This document shows positions 1 through 8,066 of a stretch of DNA of 64,000 nt, piece after piece; within the stretch, counting starts at the first letter, position 1, and every line of letters starts with the position of its first letter. The DNA comes from Gloeocapsopsis dulcis (lineage in GTDB: Bacteria; Cyanobacteriota; Cyanobacteriia; Cyanobacteriales; Chroococcidiopsidaceae). The notes under the pieces were generated by a model. That model had not been told where the DNA came from and searched no databases. It saw nothing but the letters and a program-made list of their open reading frames with translations. The DNA is taken from assembly GCF_032163395.1 (NCBI RefSeq), contig NZ_CP119968.1:1225501-1289500 (forward strand), written 5' to 3'. The translations under genes and the position numbers were made by a program.

Positions 1-2
1 GG

Positions 3-668
3 TTCTTACCACAGCTTGCTGCGACAACAGAAGATAAGATTTTCTTGGATCTTGGCTTAGCAGCAATGAGTTTACTTGGCTTGATCGTTGCGATTTTTGT
101 TGGCACTGGGCTAATCAATAAAGAAATTGAAAAACGAACTGTATTAGTTTTAATCTCCAAACCAATTAGCCGAGGGGAATTTATTGCAGGTAAGCACTTG
201 GGATTATCAGCAGTTCTGGGTGTCTTAATTGCGGCGATGACAGCCCTTTATCTCGGATTTTTGCAACTGGGGAATATTCCGTACCCGTTGGGAAGTATTA
301 TTCTTGCCGTGCTGTTTTTATTCTTGCAATTGTCGCTAATTACAGCAGTAGCGATCGCGTTTGGAGTATTTACAAGTTCTGTACTCGCAACCCTGTTAAG
401 CTTTGGCATTTATTTGATGGGTAATTTTACCCAAGATTTAGTCACTTTAGGTCGTCTGAGCGAAAGTGCTAATATTCAACGCATGACTCAAGGTTTATAT
501 CTGTTCTTGCCTAACTTATCGCGCCTAGATTTGAAAAACCTAGCCGTTTATGGGGCTGATGTCTTACCGCATCCACTCACACTCATTGCAAATGCAGTTT
601 ATGGCTTGTTGTATACAGGGTTGTTGTTAGCGATCGCGATTCTTATTTTCTCTCGCCGTCAGTTTTAA
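3..668 (+). CDS. ABC-2 type transporter permease, 5'-truncated by window edge
   Basis: The reading frame is open from the first bases, so the gene starts upstream of the window; a TTG at 45 is unlikely to be the true start. The visible part has about five hydrophobic segments. The first is followed by a charged loop with the pattern NKEIEKRTVLVLISKPISRG, which matches the coupling loop of ABC-2 permeases (family knowledge: KEIE.RT.....SRPISR). It would form the membrane part of an exporter together with an ATPase that should be encoded upstream and is not visible. The substrate cannot be told. The last 52 bases are duplicated at 1381-1432. Confidence 0.8.
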   Translation, partial: FLPQLAATTEDKIFLDLGLAAMSLLGLIVAIFVGTGLINKEIEKRTVLVLISKPISRGEFIAGKHLGLSAVLGVLIAAMTALYLGFLQLGNIPYPLGSIILAVLFLFLQLSLITAVAIAFGVFTSSVLATLLSFGIYLMGNFTQDLVTLGRLSESANIQRMTQGLYLFLPNLSRLDLKNLAVYGADVLPHPLTLIANAVYGLLYTGLLLAIAILIFSRRQF

Positions 669-728
669 AAAAGCAAGAGGTGCAGGATTAGGATCAAATA
701 GGTTTGTTCTATTGCTTGATATGTTGCC

Positions 729-953
729 ATGACATCCACAGTGCGTGTCGTTCATAGTGACCCCGATATACTGGGAGGAACCCCTGTTTTCGTTGGTACT
801 CGTGTACCAATCAAGACTTTACTTGATTATCTGGAAGCGGGTGATTCTCTAAATGTGTTTCTAGACCATTTTCCTAGCGTTAGCCGCGAACAGGCGATCG
901 CTGCCTTAGAATTAGCAAAAGAAATGTTGATTGCTTGTGCGAATCCTGCTTGA
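729..953 (+). CDS. DUF433 domain antitoxin
   Basis: A 74-residue protein with the DUF433 signature: a DPDILGGTPVFVGTRVPI stretch near residues 11-28, then a helical region with an FPSVSREQAIAAL helix-turn-helix-like pattern. DUF433 proteins are small DNA-binding antitoxins usually paired with a DUF5615 PIN-like toxin, and exactly such a gene follows with a 23-base overlap. The pair is therefore a type II toxin-antitoxin module, and the overlap implies translational coupling. Function is inferred from family and context. Confidence 0.85.
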   Translation: MTSTVRVVHSDPDILGGTPVFVGTRVPIKTLLDYLEAGDSLNVFLDHFPSVSREQAIAALELAKEMLIACANPA

Positions 954-1263
954 TGAGTGTGTTCCAAGACCTATAAAACGCGAACTTCGCGATTATGATA
1001 TACGAACAGTTGTAGAAATAGGATGGTCCGGCAAAAAGAACGGTGAGCTATTGCAACTCATGGTTCAAGAAGGTTTTACAATTTTACTGACTACAGACCA
1101 AAACTTGAGATATCAGCAAAATTTACTACAAGCCGGAGTTGCAGTTGTTGTTCTTATAGCGCCTAGCAATCGCCTTCCTGATTTGGTTCCACTGATCCCA
1201 GATGTTTGCAACGTACTAAATACACTTACTCTGGGTGAAGTTGTTGAAGTTGGAGGCTCTTGA
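931..1263 (+). CDS. DUF5615 PIN-like toxin
   Basis: About 110 residues. The N-terminal LLDECVPRPIKREL and the later TILLTTDQNLRYQQNL carry the acidic residues expected of the PIN-like/Mut7-C fold of DUF5615, which is thought to be an RNase toxin. The start is a TTG at 931 or a GTG at 937, both inside the 3' end of the DUF433 gene; the beta strand MLVRILLDE needs one of them. No ATG is available, which suggests low, coupled expression from the antitoxin gene. The module sits between two copies of the permease 3' end, as expected for a horizontally acquired cassette. Confidence 0.82.
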   Translation: MLVRILLDECVPRPIKRELRDYDIRTVVEIGWSGKKNGELLQLMVQEGFTILLTTDQNLRYQQNLLQAGVAVVVLIAPSNRLPDLVPLIPDVCNVLNTLTLGEVVEVGGS

Positions 1264-1380
1264 TTACGTAATCACGGCATAACAACCGTGTTTCATGTGA
1301 AGGAATAGATAGAAATTCAAGTTAGTGTCCTAGACGTGTTGTTGTCACTTGGGGAAAATGTGATTAAGCATGCCACGACT

Positions 1381-1432
1381 AGGGTTGTTATTAGCGATCG
1401 CGATTCTTATTTTCTCTCGCTGTCAATTCTAA
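1381..1432 (+). repeat. Duplicated 3' end of the ABC permease gene
   Basis: These 52 bases match 617-668, the last codons and stop codon of the permease, at 48 of 52 positions by direct comparison. They contain the same HIP1 site and end in the same TAA. Bases before the match are unrelated to the permease. The two copies bracket the DUF433/DUF5615 module. Confidence 0.85.
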
Positions 1433-1499
1433 GTCGTTCTGAAGGATCTCTGTTTCTCTCGTTATCATCTTCAAGAGACTGACAGAAATTTAGATCGCC

Positions 1500-2129
1500 A
1501 TGTACAGACCAACAGCTTTTCAAGAAGACAATGTAGATAAGCTAGTTTCTTTCATGAGAACCAATAGTTTCGCTACGTTGGTATCGATTGTGGATGGTAT
1601 CCCTTGCGCTTCACACATCCCTCTCGTCGTTACATTGCAGGAAGACGTTGTTAAATTAATTGGTCATCTTGCGAAACAAAATCCTCAGTGGCAAGCTTTT
1701 GATGCGGCTGAATCACTTGCTATCTTTACTGGAGCACACGCTTACATTTCTCCTAGCTTGTATGAAAAACATGAAAGTGTGCCGACTTGGAACTATATTG
1801 CTGTTCATGCGTATGGTATTCCCAAAATCATTACGTTCAATGACACACCAGAAACAATGGACAACATGATCGACGAGATGATAGACACCTATGAAGCTGA
1901 CTACAAATTGCACTGGCATGGTTTATCTGATGGATTTCGTGAAGGGATGATGAATGGCATTATAGGGTTTGAGATGACCGTGACGCGCTTGGAGGGTAAG
2001 TACAAACTCAGTCAGAATCGTAGTCAAACTGAGCAGCAGAATGTGTCAAAGGCACTTCTGCAGAGTCCAGATGCAGCTACTCGTGCTGTTGGTGCAGAAA
2101 TGAAACAGAACCTTGAGACAAATAACTAG
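1500..2129 (+). CDS. PaiB-family FMN-binding negative regulator
   Basis: A 209-residue protein that looks like PaiB (FMN-binding split-barrel family). It begins MYRPTAFQEDN, and has SHIPLVV near residue 40, GHLAKQNPQW near 60, GAHAYISPSLY near 80 and VPTWNYIAVHAYG near 95, all in the family order; the length also fits. PaiB of Bacillus represses sporulation and protease genes; in other bacteria the family is a poorly defined flavin-binding stress protein, so the role here is open. The gene is monocistronic, and the stop codon lies immediately before the left end of an IS630 element. Confidence 0.85.
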   Translation: MYRPTAFQEDNVDKLVSFMRTNSFATLVSIVDGIPCASHIPLVVTLQEDVVKLIGHLAKQNPQWQAFDAAESLAIFTGAHAYISPSLYEKHESVPTWNYIAVHAYGIPKIITFNDTPETMDNMIDEMIDTYEADYKLHWHGLSDGFREGMMNGIIGFEMTVTRLEGKYKLSQNRSQTEQQNVSKALLQSPDAATRAVGAEMKQNLETNN

Positions 2130-3420
2130 TAGACTTAGGCGGGAGTAGAGCTACCATTTAGGCAGGGTTGAACAAGAGGATAAACCGATGCCTAGACTTG
2201 CTCCAACACCGCTGCAATTGACTGAATCGGAGCGAGAGCAACTGCAACAGTTAATCAATCGTCATAGCACTGCGCAGCAAATTGCTTTAAGAGCGAGCAT
2301 TATTCTGCTGTCCGATAAAGGACTCAATCATCGAGAAATTGCTCGTGAACTCAACATCAGTCGAGACATGGCGAGGTTATGGCGCAATCGCTGGTTGGCA
2401 TTAAGCGAAAAGGAATTGCCCGTGGTGGAACGATTAGTCGATGCGCCCCGAGTGGGAGGACCGATGACCTTTAGCTTGGAGCAGATTCTACAATTGTTGG
2501 CGATTGCATGTGAGAAGCCTGAGGCTTATGGACGGCCTATTAGCCATTGGACGGCACGAGAACTGGCTTCGGAAGTGGTCAAACAAGGTATTGTTGAGAG
2601 CATCTCTCCTCGGCATGTCGGACGATTGATGAACGAAGCCGATTTGAAACCGCATCAGTCACAATACTGGTTGAATCCCCCCCCGACCCTCAATTCGACG
2701 AGAAGGTCAAAGACATCTGTGAAGTCTACCTAAGTGCAATTGAACGTGCAGGGACGGGAGAGCGAACGATTTCAATCGATGAAATGACGGGAATCCAAGC
2801 CCTAGAACGCAAGTTTCCTGACCATCCAATGCGTCCAGGCAAACGAGAACGACGAGAATTTGAGTACATTCGCCATGGGACTCAAACGTTAATTGCCAGT
2901 TTTGATGTGGCTCAAGGTAAGGTTGTCGAAGCAATGGTCGGCGACACTCGCACCGAGACGGACTACCTCAGTCATGTTCAACAGCTGATTGCCACTGACC
3001 CTAACGCTATTAAATGGCATCTGGTGATGGATTGCTTGAACATTCATCAATCCGAATCATTGGTTCGATTTGTGGCACAAACCGAAGGGCTTGGGATTGA
3101 CTTGGGAGTGAAAGGAGAATCCGGCATTCTCAAATCGAGGCAAACACGAGCTGACTTTTTACGCGACCCCACTCACAAAATTGTCTTTCACTTTACCCCC
3201 AAGCATTGTTCTTGGCTGAATCAAATTGAGATTTGGTTTGGGATTTTGATTCGTAAACTACTCAAACGTGCCAATTTCATTAGCACAACTCAACTCAAAA
3301 CCCGTATTCTTGAATTTATCGATTACTTCAATCGCACAATGGCGAAACCCTTCAAATGGACTTACCAGGGTAAAGCCTTGAAGCAGTAAGTAAGGGTGGG
3401 TAGATTCACGCCCAAGACTA
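2130..3420 (+). mobile_element. IS630-family insertion sequence
   Basis: Terminal inverted repeats can be read: left GACTTAGGCG from 2132 and right CGCCCAAGAC ending at 3418 (8 of 10 matching), followed further in by related GTAG.G/TACC blocks. They are flanked by TA dinucleotides at 2130-2131 and 3419-3420, the duplicated TA expected for IS630/Tc1. Outside these, CTAG is present on both sides, so the pre-insertion site was probably a palindromic ACTAGTACTAGT. The element is about 1.29 kb and holds one transposase in two frames. Confidence 0.85.
2188..3389 (+). CDS. IS630 transposase, split by a -1 frameshift at a C8 run
   Basis: The first frame (2188-2733) carries an N-terminal helix-turn-helix ([20 protein letters not shown], then [15 protein letters not shown]). 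The second frame (readable from about 2685 to 3389) carries the DDE catalytic part: [19 protein letters not shown] and [11 protein letters not shown] supply D, D and E. The two frames join cleanly by a -1 shift at a run of eight C at 2677-2684, giving WLNPPP followed by [12 protein letters not shown]630 members often use or suffer slippage, so this may be programmed or a disabling indel. Joined length is about 400 residues, near normal. Confidence 0.85.
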
Positions 3421-3438
3421 CTAGTAAAAGTTGCTTTA

Positions 3439-3849
3439 ATGTCAGGTGAAACGAATTTGGCTGTTTTACTAAAGTCAATGAATCCTATTCTTCGTGATGA
3501 AGAATACGTTTTTTGCAGTGTGGATCCTCACAATAATAATTATTTGAAACTCGATCCTATCTGTATATTTCGCGAAGATGAAGGGCTAACACTGATTGTA
3601 CAGCGCGATCGCGCAGATGCTGCTGATATGTCCTATTCGTCTGTTTTTCGGATGGTGACATTATCTATTCATTCCAGCCTAGATGCTGTAGGGTTTTTAG
3701 CTACCATCACCAGTAAGCTTGCTGAATATGGCATCAGTGTTAACCCAGTTTCAGCATATTATCATGACCACTTATTCGTTCCGGCTGCACGAGCTGGCGA
3801 GGTTATGAAGTTGTTACGTGAGTTCTCGACTGATAGAGCCAATGTGTAA
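3439..3849 (+). CDS. ACT domain protein (ACT_3/DUF2241, COG3602-like)
   Basis: 136 residues. The N-terminal half has the family-like LKSMNPILRDEEYVFCSV, and the C-terminal half reads as a ligand-binding ACT fold (MVTLSIHSSLDAVGFLATI, then KLAEYGISVNPVSAYYHDHLFVP). ACT domains usually sense amino acids; the specific ligand is unknown. The gene starts about 20 bases after the IS630 right end, so its original promoter may have been separated from it. It converges with rfbB, with 11 bases between the stop codons. Confidence 0.8.
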   Translation: MSGETNLAVLLKSMNPILRDEEYVFCSVDPHNNNYLKLDPICIFREDEGLTLIVQRDRADAADMSYSSVFRMVTLSIHSSLDAVGFLATITSKLAEYGISVNPVSAYYHDHLFVPAARAGEVMKLLREFSTDRANV

Positions 3850-3860
3850 AGTTGTTAATT

Positions 3861-5006
3861 TTATTTTTGAGTAAGATAAACTTTGTCGTAGTACTCTTGA
3901 TATTGTTTAGAGAGTAGAGGTTTCCACCAACTGCGGTGCATCAGATACCATTCTACTGTACGGCGTAATCCCTCTGTAACTGTGACAGCAGGTGTCCAAC
4001 CAAGTTGAGTTGCGATCTTACTAGCATCAATTGCGTAACGGCGGTCATGTCCTAATCGATCTTGCACAAAAGTAATCAGTTCCTGCGATGGACGTACCGG
4101 CAAATCAACTGCTAGTTCGTCCATAAGTTGACATAGCATTTGTACCAAGTCGATATTTTTTACCTCATTATTGCCACCAATGTTGTAAGTTTCTCCTGGT
4201 AAACCTTGATGAATCACAAGATCCAAAGCAGTACAGTGATCGCCTACATACAACCAATCTCGAATATTCTGTCCATCACCATAAACAGGTAGTTGCTTAC
4301 CAAGCAAGCAATTAATACACATTAAAGGAATCAACTTTTCTGGAAACTGATAAGGACCGTAGTTATTCGAGCAATTTGTGATAATTGTTGGTAATTTATA
4401 AGTGTGATAATAAGCTCGTACTAAGTGATCGCTGCCAGCTTTAGAGGCAGAATAAGGACTATTTGGAGCATAAGGTGTCTTCTCTGTAAATGGCGGATCG
4501 TCAGTGGTAAGACTGCCATAAACTTCATCTGTAGAAACGTGCAGAAAACGATAGTTATCTGGCTGTCCCCTGGCTCGCCAATGTTGTAGAAATGCTTCTA
4601 GTAAAGTAAAAGTACCTATTACATTAGTTTGGACAAAAGCAGCAGGCCCCAAAATCGAGCGATCTACATGAGATTCAGCCGCAAAATGAGCAATGGTATC
4701 AATCGCCTCAGTTTGCAATATCTGGTCTACTAAAGAGCGATCGCAAATATCCCCTTGTATAAACTGAAAATTTTCTTTTCCTTCCCAATCTGCTAAATTG
4801 CTGCGATTTCCTGCATAAGTCAATGCATCTAAAACAATGACTCGATCCTCAGGATAAACTGTACACCAGTGATGCACAAAATTTGCGCCAATAAATCCAG
4901 CTCCCCCAGTCACCAATAATGTTCGCCTTGTAACTGGGAAGTTTAACTGTTGATTCTCTACGCTATTCACAAAATCTTCTTCCCTTGCGCTGTGCTCTCT
5001 AATCAA
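3861..5006 (-). CDS. rfbB: dTDP-glucose 4,6-dehydratase
   Basis: An extended SDR enzyme that converts dTDP-glucose to dTDP-4-keto-6-deoxyglucose, the first committed step toward dTDP-rhamnose and other deoxysugars. It shows the NAD-binding TGGAGFIGANF motif, the family STDEVYG motif with the catalytic Asp-Glu pair, the YSASKAGSDHLVRAY Tyr-x3-Lys motif, and NCSNNYGPYQFPEKLIPL. The longest frame starts at a TTG (5006), leaving about 28 residues before the nucleotide-binding strand; a GTG at 4970 gives a more usual N-terminus. No other rml genes are nearby. Immediately upstream is a truncated kinase relic. Confidence 0.93.
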   Translation of the reverse strand: MIREHSAREEDFVNSVENQQLNFPVTRRTLLVTGGAGFIGANFVHHWCTVYPEDRVIVLDALTYAGNRSNLADWEGKENFQFIQGDICDRSLVDQILQTEAIDTIAHFAAESHVDRSILGPAAFVQTNVIGTFTLLEAFLQHWRARGQPDNYRFLHVSTDEVYGSLTTDDPPFTEKTPYAPNSPYSASKAGSDHLVRAYYHTYKLPTIITNCSNNYGPYQFPEKLIPLMCINCLLGKQLPVYGDGQNIRDWLYVGDHCTALDLVIHQGLPGETYNIGGNNEVKNIDLVQMLCQLMDELAVDLPVRPSQELITFVQDRLGHDRRYAIDASKIATQLGWTPAVTVTEGLRRTVEWYLMHRSWWKPLLSKQYQEYYDKVYLTQK

Positions 5007-5073
5007 ACCAAATCAGTATCACTCCTCTAGCAGCGCTTGTAAAGCAGTTTTCATCTCCAATGCAGTTGTTGCT

Positions 5074-5172
5074 CAAGTCCCCCATAACTAGAAACCGTGC
5101 TTGGCTAAAGCCATCGATTAAAGACATTAAGCGCTCAGCACAAGCTTGTAGCTGAGCCTTGACATTAACCAT
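5074..5172 (-). pseudogene. N-terminal relic of a HldE/RfaE-type (PfkB) heptose kinase
   Basis: From an ATG at 5172 the frame reads AQLQACAERLMSLIDGFSQA then RFLVMGDL, which I recognise as the N-terminus of cyanobacterial heptose-7-phosphate kinase/PfkB proteins, where the next residues should be LDEF..GQVERISREAPV. Instead the similarity stops at residue 33 and the frame runs on with unrelated sequence to a stop at 4999-5001, inside the rfbB start region. The gene appears to have been cut by a deletion that fused its first 100 bases to the rfbB upstream region. Recognition is from memory of the family, so confidence is moderate. Confidence 0.5.
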
Positions 5173-5182
5173 TCAGCAGCTA

Positions 5183-6742
5183 CTACACATCAGATTGTTG
5201 TGGTTGTGACTGTTCGGGTTGCTGTTGTGGCTCTGGATCTTCTGAAGGTTGAGAGCAATTAGCGGTATCGTACTGATACTGCAAATGAAACTGTTGATTA
5301 ACAGCACTTGCACTCTTCGGGAACTCGTATTCTTGAATATATTCTTTTGCTGCTTGCTCTACACCTGCAGCCCCTTGTCGCGAGAGAAAATCTGGTCCAG
5401 AAACAATTCTTCCCTCAGGATTGACAACAACGCCCAAAACTGCAACTCCTTCTAATTCTCGTTGGCAAGATTTGATTGTTTTGTATATGGGAGCTTTTGT
5501 AACAACATTTGAGTGGTTTTGTTGTACAGTATCTTGGCGTTCAGCCCAGGCTTGCAATTGTGCATCTCTATCAGTATTCGCTGATTGATCGGAACCCGAA
5601 CCAGCAGTGGTGTTTTGCTCATCACGCAATGCAGTGACAAGTTGTTGTCGTCTTGCTTGTTCTGCAGTACTGTCTGACTGGGCTGCCGGATCATTATTGC
5701 GAGTGTTTTGCTCATTACGCAGTGCGGCGACAATTTGTTGTTGTCTTGCCTGTTCTGCAGTATGAGGTTCTGCCAGTTGTGGTGCTGGGTTAGCAGGAGG
5801 AGCTGCCGTAGCACGTTCTTCTCTGATTCGTTGCTGCAGTGCTAATAATTCTTGCTTACCACGCTCTGGTAACTGTTGTGTTCTAGGACCTGATTCTACC
5901 GTTTCTGCTGGAGCAGCTGCAACTTGTTGTTGTGGTTCGCTTTGAGGTTGTGGCTGTTGTGGTTGTTGCGGCTGAATCAAGTTTGGAGGTGTGGGAATTG
6001 TTTGTGCCACTTGGCTTTGTGGTGCTTCCCCAGGAGAAAACTCCTCAGATGGATTCAAACGCATTGCAGGTAGCCCAGTATTAGTGGGTTGTTGCCACTG
6101 TGGTATTGGTGGTAATAATTCTCCTGAGTTGTATGGGCGTTGGCTTTGATTTGGTGCTGCGGCTACGGGTGGTTGCAAATTACCCAGCGGAGGCGGTGGT
6201 GGTAGGGTATTAAGGACAGGTGGCGGTGGTGGCGCATTGAGTGTTGAACCTGTCGCAAACGTCTGCCTATTATTGTTGGACTCCCTCGGTACTCCACTTG
6301 TTGTCGTTGGCTTACTTTGTTGTGGTGATACAGGAAGGATAAATGTTTGATTTGGGCGTAGCGCAGCTTGGAAGGAATTGTTACTTGGTGGTGGTAGACC
6401 AATTGATGGTGGTAGCGCGATGGGGTCAGGTAGTGGTGGCAATGCACCGACTGGAAATGGTGGAGGTGGCGGTAATGGTGGTAAAACACTCTGTTGTGCT
6501 GCAAATGGTGGTAATGCAGCAGGTACTGATGACGCTCCTGGCAAACGACTTTGTTCTTCTGGAGTTAACTCCATCAGTCCCACAGTTCGCTGCTGTATAT
6601 TTGCTGCTAGTTGCGAATCAAACGGTAAAAATGGCAAAACGATTAACAGCAGTCCGTGGATACCAAGGGATGCTACGGTAGCCAAGCCGTTAGTCGAGCG
6701 GAAGCTTTCGGGTAGAACTCTCGTCAGGGAGGCGTAGGACAT
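5183..6742 (-). CDS. TonB-family energy-transducer-like protein, Pro/Gln-rich
   Basis: 519 residues. One N-terminal membrane segment (about residues 22-42, VASLGIHGLLLIVLPFLPF) is followed by a very long Pro-, Gln- and Asn-rich stretch (residues about 65-400) and a C-terminal TonB-like domain (about 420-495) with LEGVAVLGVVVNPEGRI and a YIQEYEFP pattern. TonB proteins span the periplasm and couple inner-membrane proton force to outer-membrane transporters; the stiff Pro-rich linker suits that. Two imperfect repeats, STAEQARRQQLVTALRDEQN and a near copy 37 residues before it, lie before the TonB domain. ExbB/ExbD are not in the window. The sequence ends in a short acidic/Gln tail. Confidence 0.78.
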   Translation of the reverse strand: MSYASLTRVLPESFRSTNGLATVASLGIHGLLLIVLPFLPFDSQLAANIQQRTVGLMELTPEEQSRLPGASSVPAALPPFAAQQSVLPPLPPPPPFPVGALPPLPDPIALPPSIGLPPPSNNSFQAALRPNQTFILPVSPQQSKPTTTSGVPRESNNNRQTFATGSTLNAPPPPPVLNTLPPPPPLGNLQPPVAAAPNQSQRPYNSGELLPPIPQWQQPTNTGLPAMRLNPSEEFSPGEAPQSQVAQTIPTPPNLIQPQQPQQPQPQSEPQQQVAAAPAETVESGPRTQQLPERGKQELLALQQRIREERATAAPPANPAPQLAEPHTAEQARQQQIVAALRNEQNTRNNDPAAQSDSTAEQARRQQLVTALRDEQNTTAGSGSDQSANTDRDAQLQAWAERQDTVQQNHSNVVTKAPIYKTIKSCQRELEGVAVLGVVVNPEGRIVSGPDFLSRQGAAGVEQAAKEYIQEYEFPKSASAVNQQFHLQYQYDTANCSQPSEDPEPQQQPEQSQPQQSDV

Positions 6743-7026
6743 GGCAGGTAAGGTACACTCGTCTCCGTATTTACAAGCGAATGACTGTGAGTAACGCGAT
6801 ACTCATAATGATGTAACACGCTGTTCCAGTCAAAAAAGTATAGCTATGGATCTTGATATTAACCTTTCTACTCTTAACACTAGAACAGCAAAGTTACCAG
6901 TCTTTGATCGAGGAAATAGGTATTTAGTGTTGATTGTGTACGGGCAAACGTCTATTTGCCAAGTTTGATTTAGCAAGATAATTTTTAATTTTATTTAATA
7001 TTTTGATTTGGGAGTAAAATTAAGAA

Positions 7027-7761
7027 CTATTGTGTCACGACGTTGCGCGATCGCCTAAGTTGCACAATCAAGAGAGAAAAATACAATAACTTTAATTTTG
7101 GGTGCGATCGCAAGTTGGTATAAATTTTTTGCTGTGGTAATGTTGCGCGTTCTACAATCCAGCTATTTTCTAGTAAATTGCGCTGCTGCAGTACTTGCCA
7201 TACTGCTTCGTAAACAGAACTGACTTTCATCAAGACAACAACATCTGCCCAGTCAAGTACTGCTTCCAATTCTTTCACAGTATAAAGCGCTGGTAAGACA
7301 ACAAGTCGCTCTTGCCGCAGTGTCAGTGGCAATCCTAACGCTGCTGTTGCTGCCATTGGCGAACAAACTCCAGGGATAACTTTAATGATTGCCGTCGGCT
7401 GTAATTCTTGGAGTGTTTGAGCTAAGTAGGTAAACGTACTGTAAAAACTGACATCACCTTCACACGCAAAAGCAACATCTTTGCCTTGAGAAAGATATTG
7501 CCAAACTTGTTGCGCTGCAGTTTGCCACGCTGCTGTTAGCACTGTCATCTCCTGTACATAAGGAAAAGTTAATGCTAATTGCACTTGTTGTGGTTGCAGC
7601 CACTGTGCCACAATTTGCTGTGCATAACCAGGTTTACCTTCAACTCCAGCAGGAAAAGCGACAATAGGCACTTGTTGCAAGCACCGCCAACCTTTTAAGG
7701 TAATCAATTCAGGATCGCCTGGACCTACACTAATGCCGTAAAGAGTACCGATATTTACCAT
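7027..7761 (-). CDS. cobI: Precorrin-2 C20-methyltransferase
   Basis: 244 residues of the tetrapyrrole methylase family, which uses S-adenosylmethionine to methylate precorrin-2 at C20 in cobalamin synthesis. It starts GTLYGISVGPGDPELITLK, the P-loop-like GxGxGDPELxTLK motif of the family, followed by an ACEGDVSFYSTF motif and VIPGVCSPMAATAALGLPL, which separate CobI/CbiL from CobJ and CobM. The ATG at 7761 gives the expected N-terminus. No other cob gene is adjacent, which is usual for cyanobacteria. Confidence 0.93.
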   Translation of the reverse strand: MVNIGTLYGISVGPGDPELITLKGWRCLQQVPIVAFPAGVEGKPGYAQQIVAQWLQPQQVQLALTFPYVQEMTVLTAAWQTAAQQVWQYLSQGKDVAFACEGDVSFYSTFTYLAQTLQELQPTAIIKVIPGVCSPMAATAALGLPLTLRQERLVVLPALYTVKELEAVLDWADVVVLMKVSSVYEAVWQVLQQRNLLENSWIVERATLPQQKIYTNLRSHPKLKLLYFSLLIVQLRRSRNVVTQ

Positions 7762-8066
7762 TGAGGGGTCAGACGTCGGGGATCGGGGATCAAGGAATGA
7801 ATATGAGTATACTGAAGTTTGTTTGCTAGCCCCTAATTCGCTCCTAACCCCTTCTCATGCTGCCGACTGTTATTTTGCCTGAATATCTTAAAGGTGCGAT
7901 CGCCTAGTTTATGGTACGGTTCGCCCTCTGTATTACCGTCCTGGATGATGTACTTAGCATAAGTACAATTAATCAAAATCTGCTTTACAAAAGAACATCT
8001 TTATTAAATCTCGCGTTAAGATCTTAATAAAAATATACACGCTGTAAACGCAGGGAAAAGTTAGTT
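7762..8066. other. Divergent intergenic region between cobI and the b6-like gene
   Basis: The 305 bases contain a G-rich tract directly next to cobI (about 7763-7790), two HIP1-like GCGATCGC/GCGATCG sites, and an AT-rich last 100 bases that probably hold the promoter of the downstream gene. I see no open frame or RNA gene. Confidence 0.5.

Noticed and set aside
2121-2135. The IS630 left end as the source of the PaiB stop codon.
   Set aside because: With the TA duplication placed at 2130-2131, the TAG stop at 2127-2129 lies in the original flank, so PaiB was probably not truncated.
6343-6737. Two overlapping plus-strand frames of 112 and 119 codons.
   Set aside because: They are Gly- or Val-rich antisense shadows of the Pro-rich tonB-like gene, with no family features.
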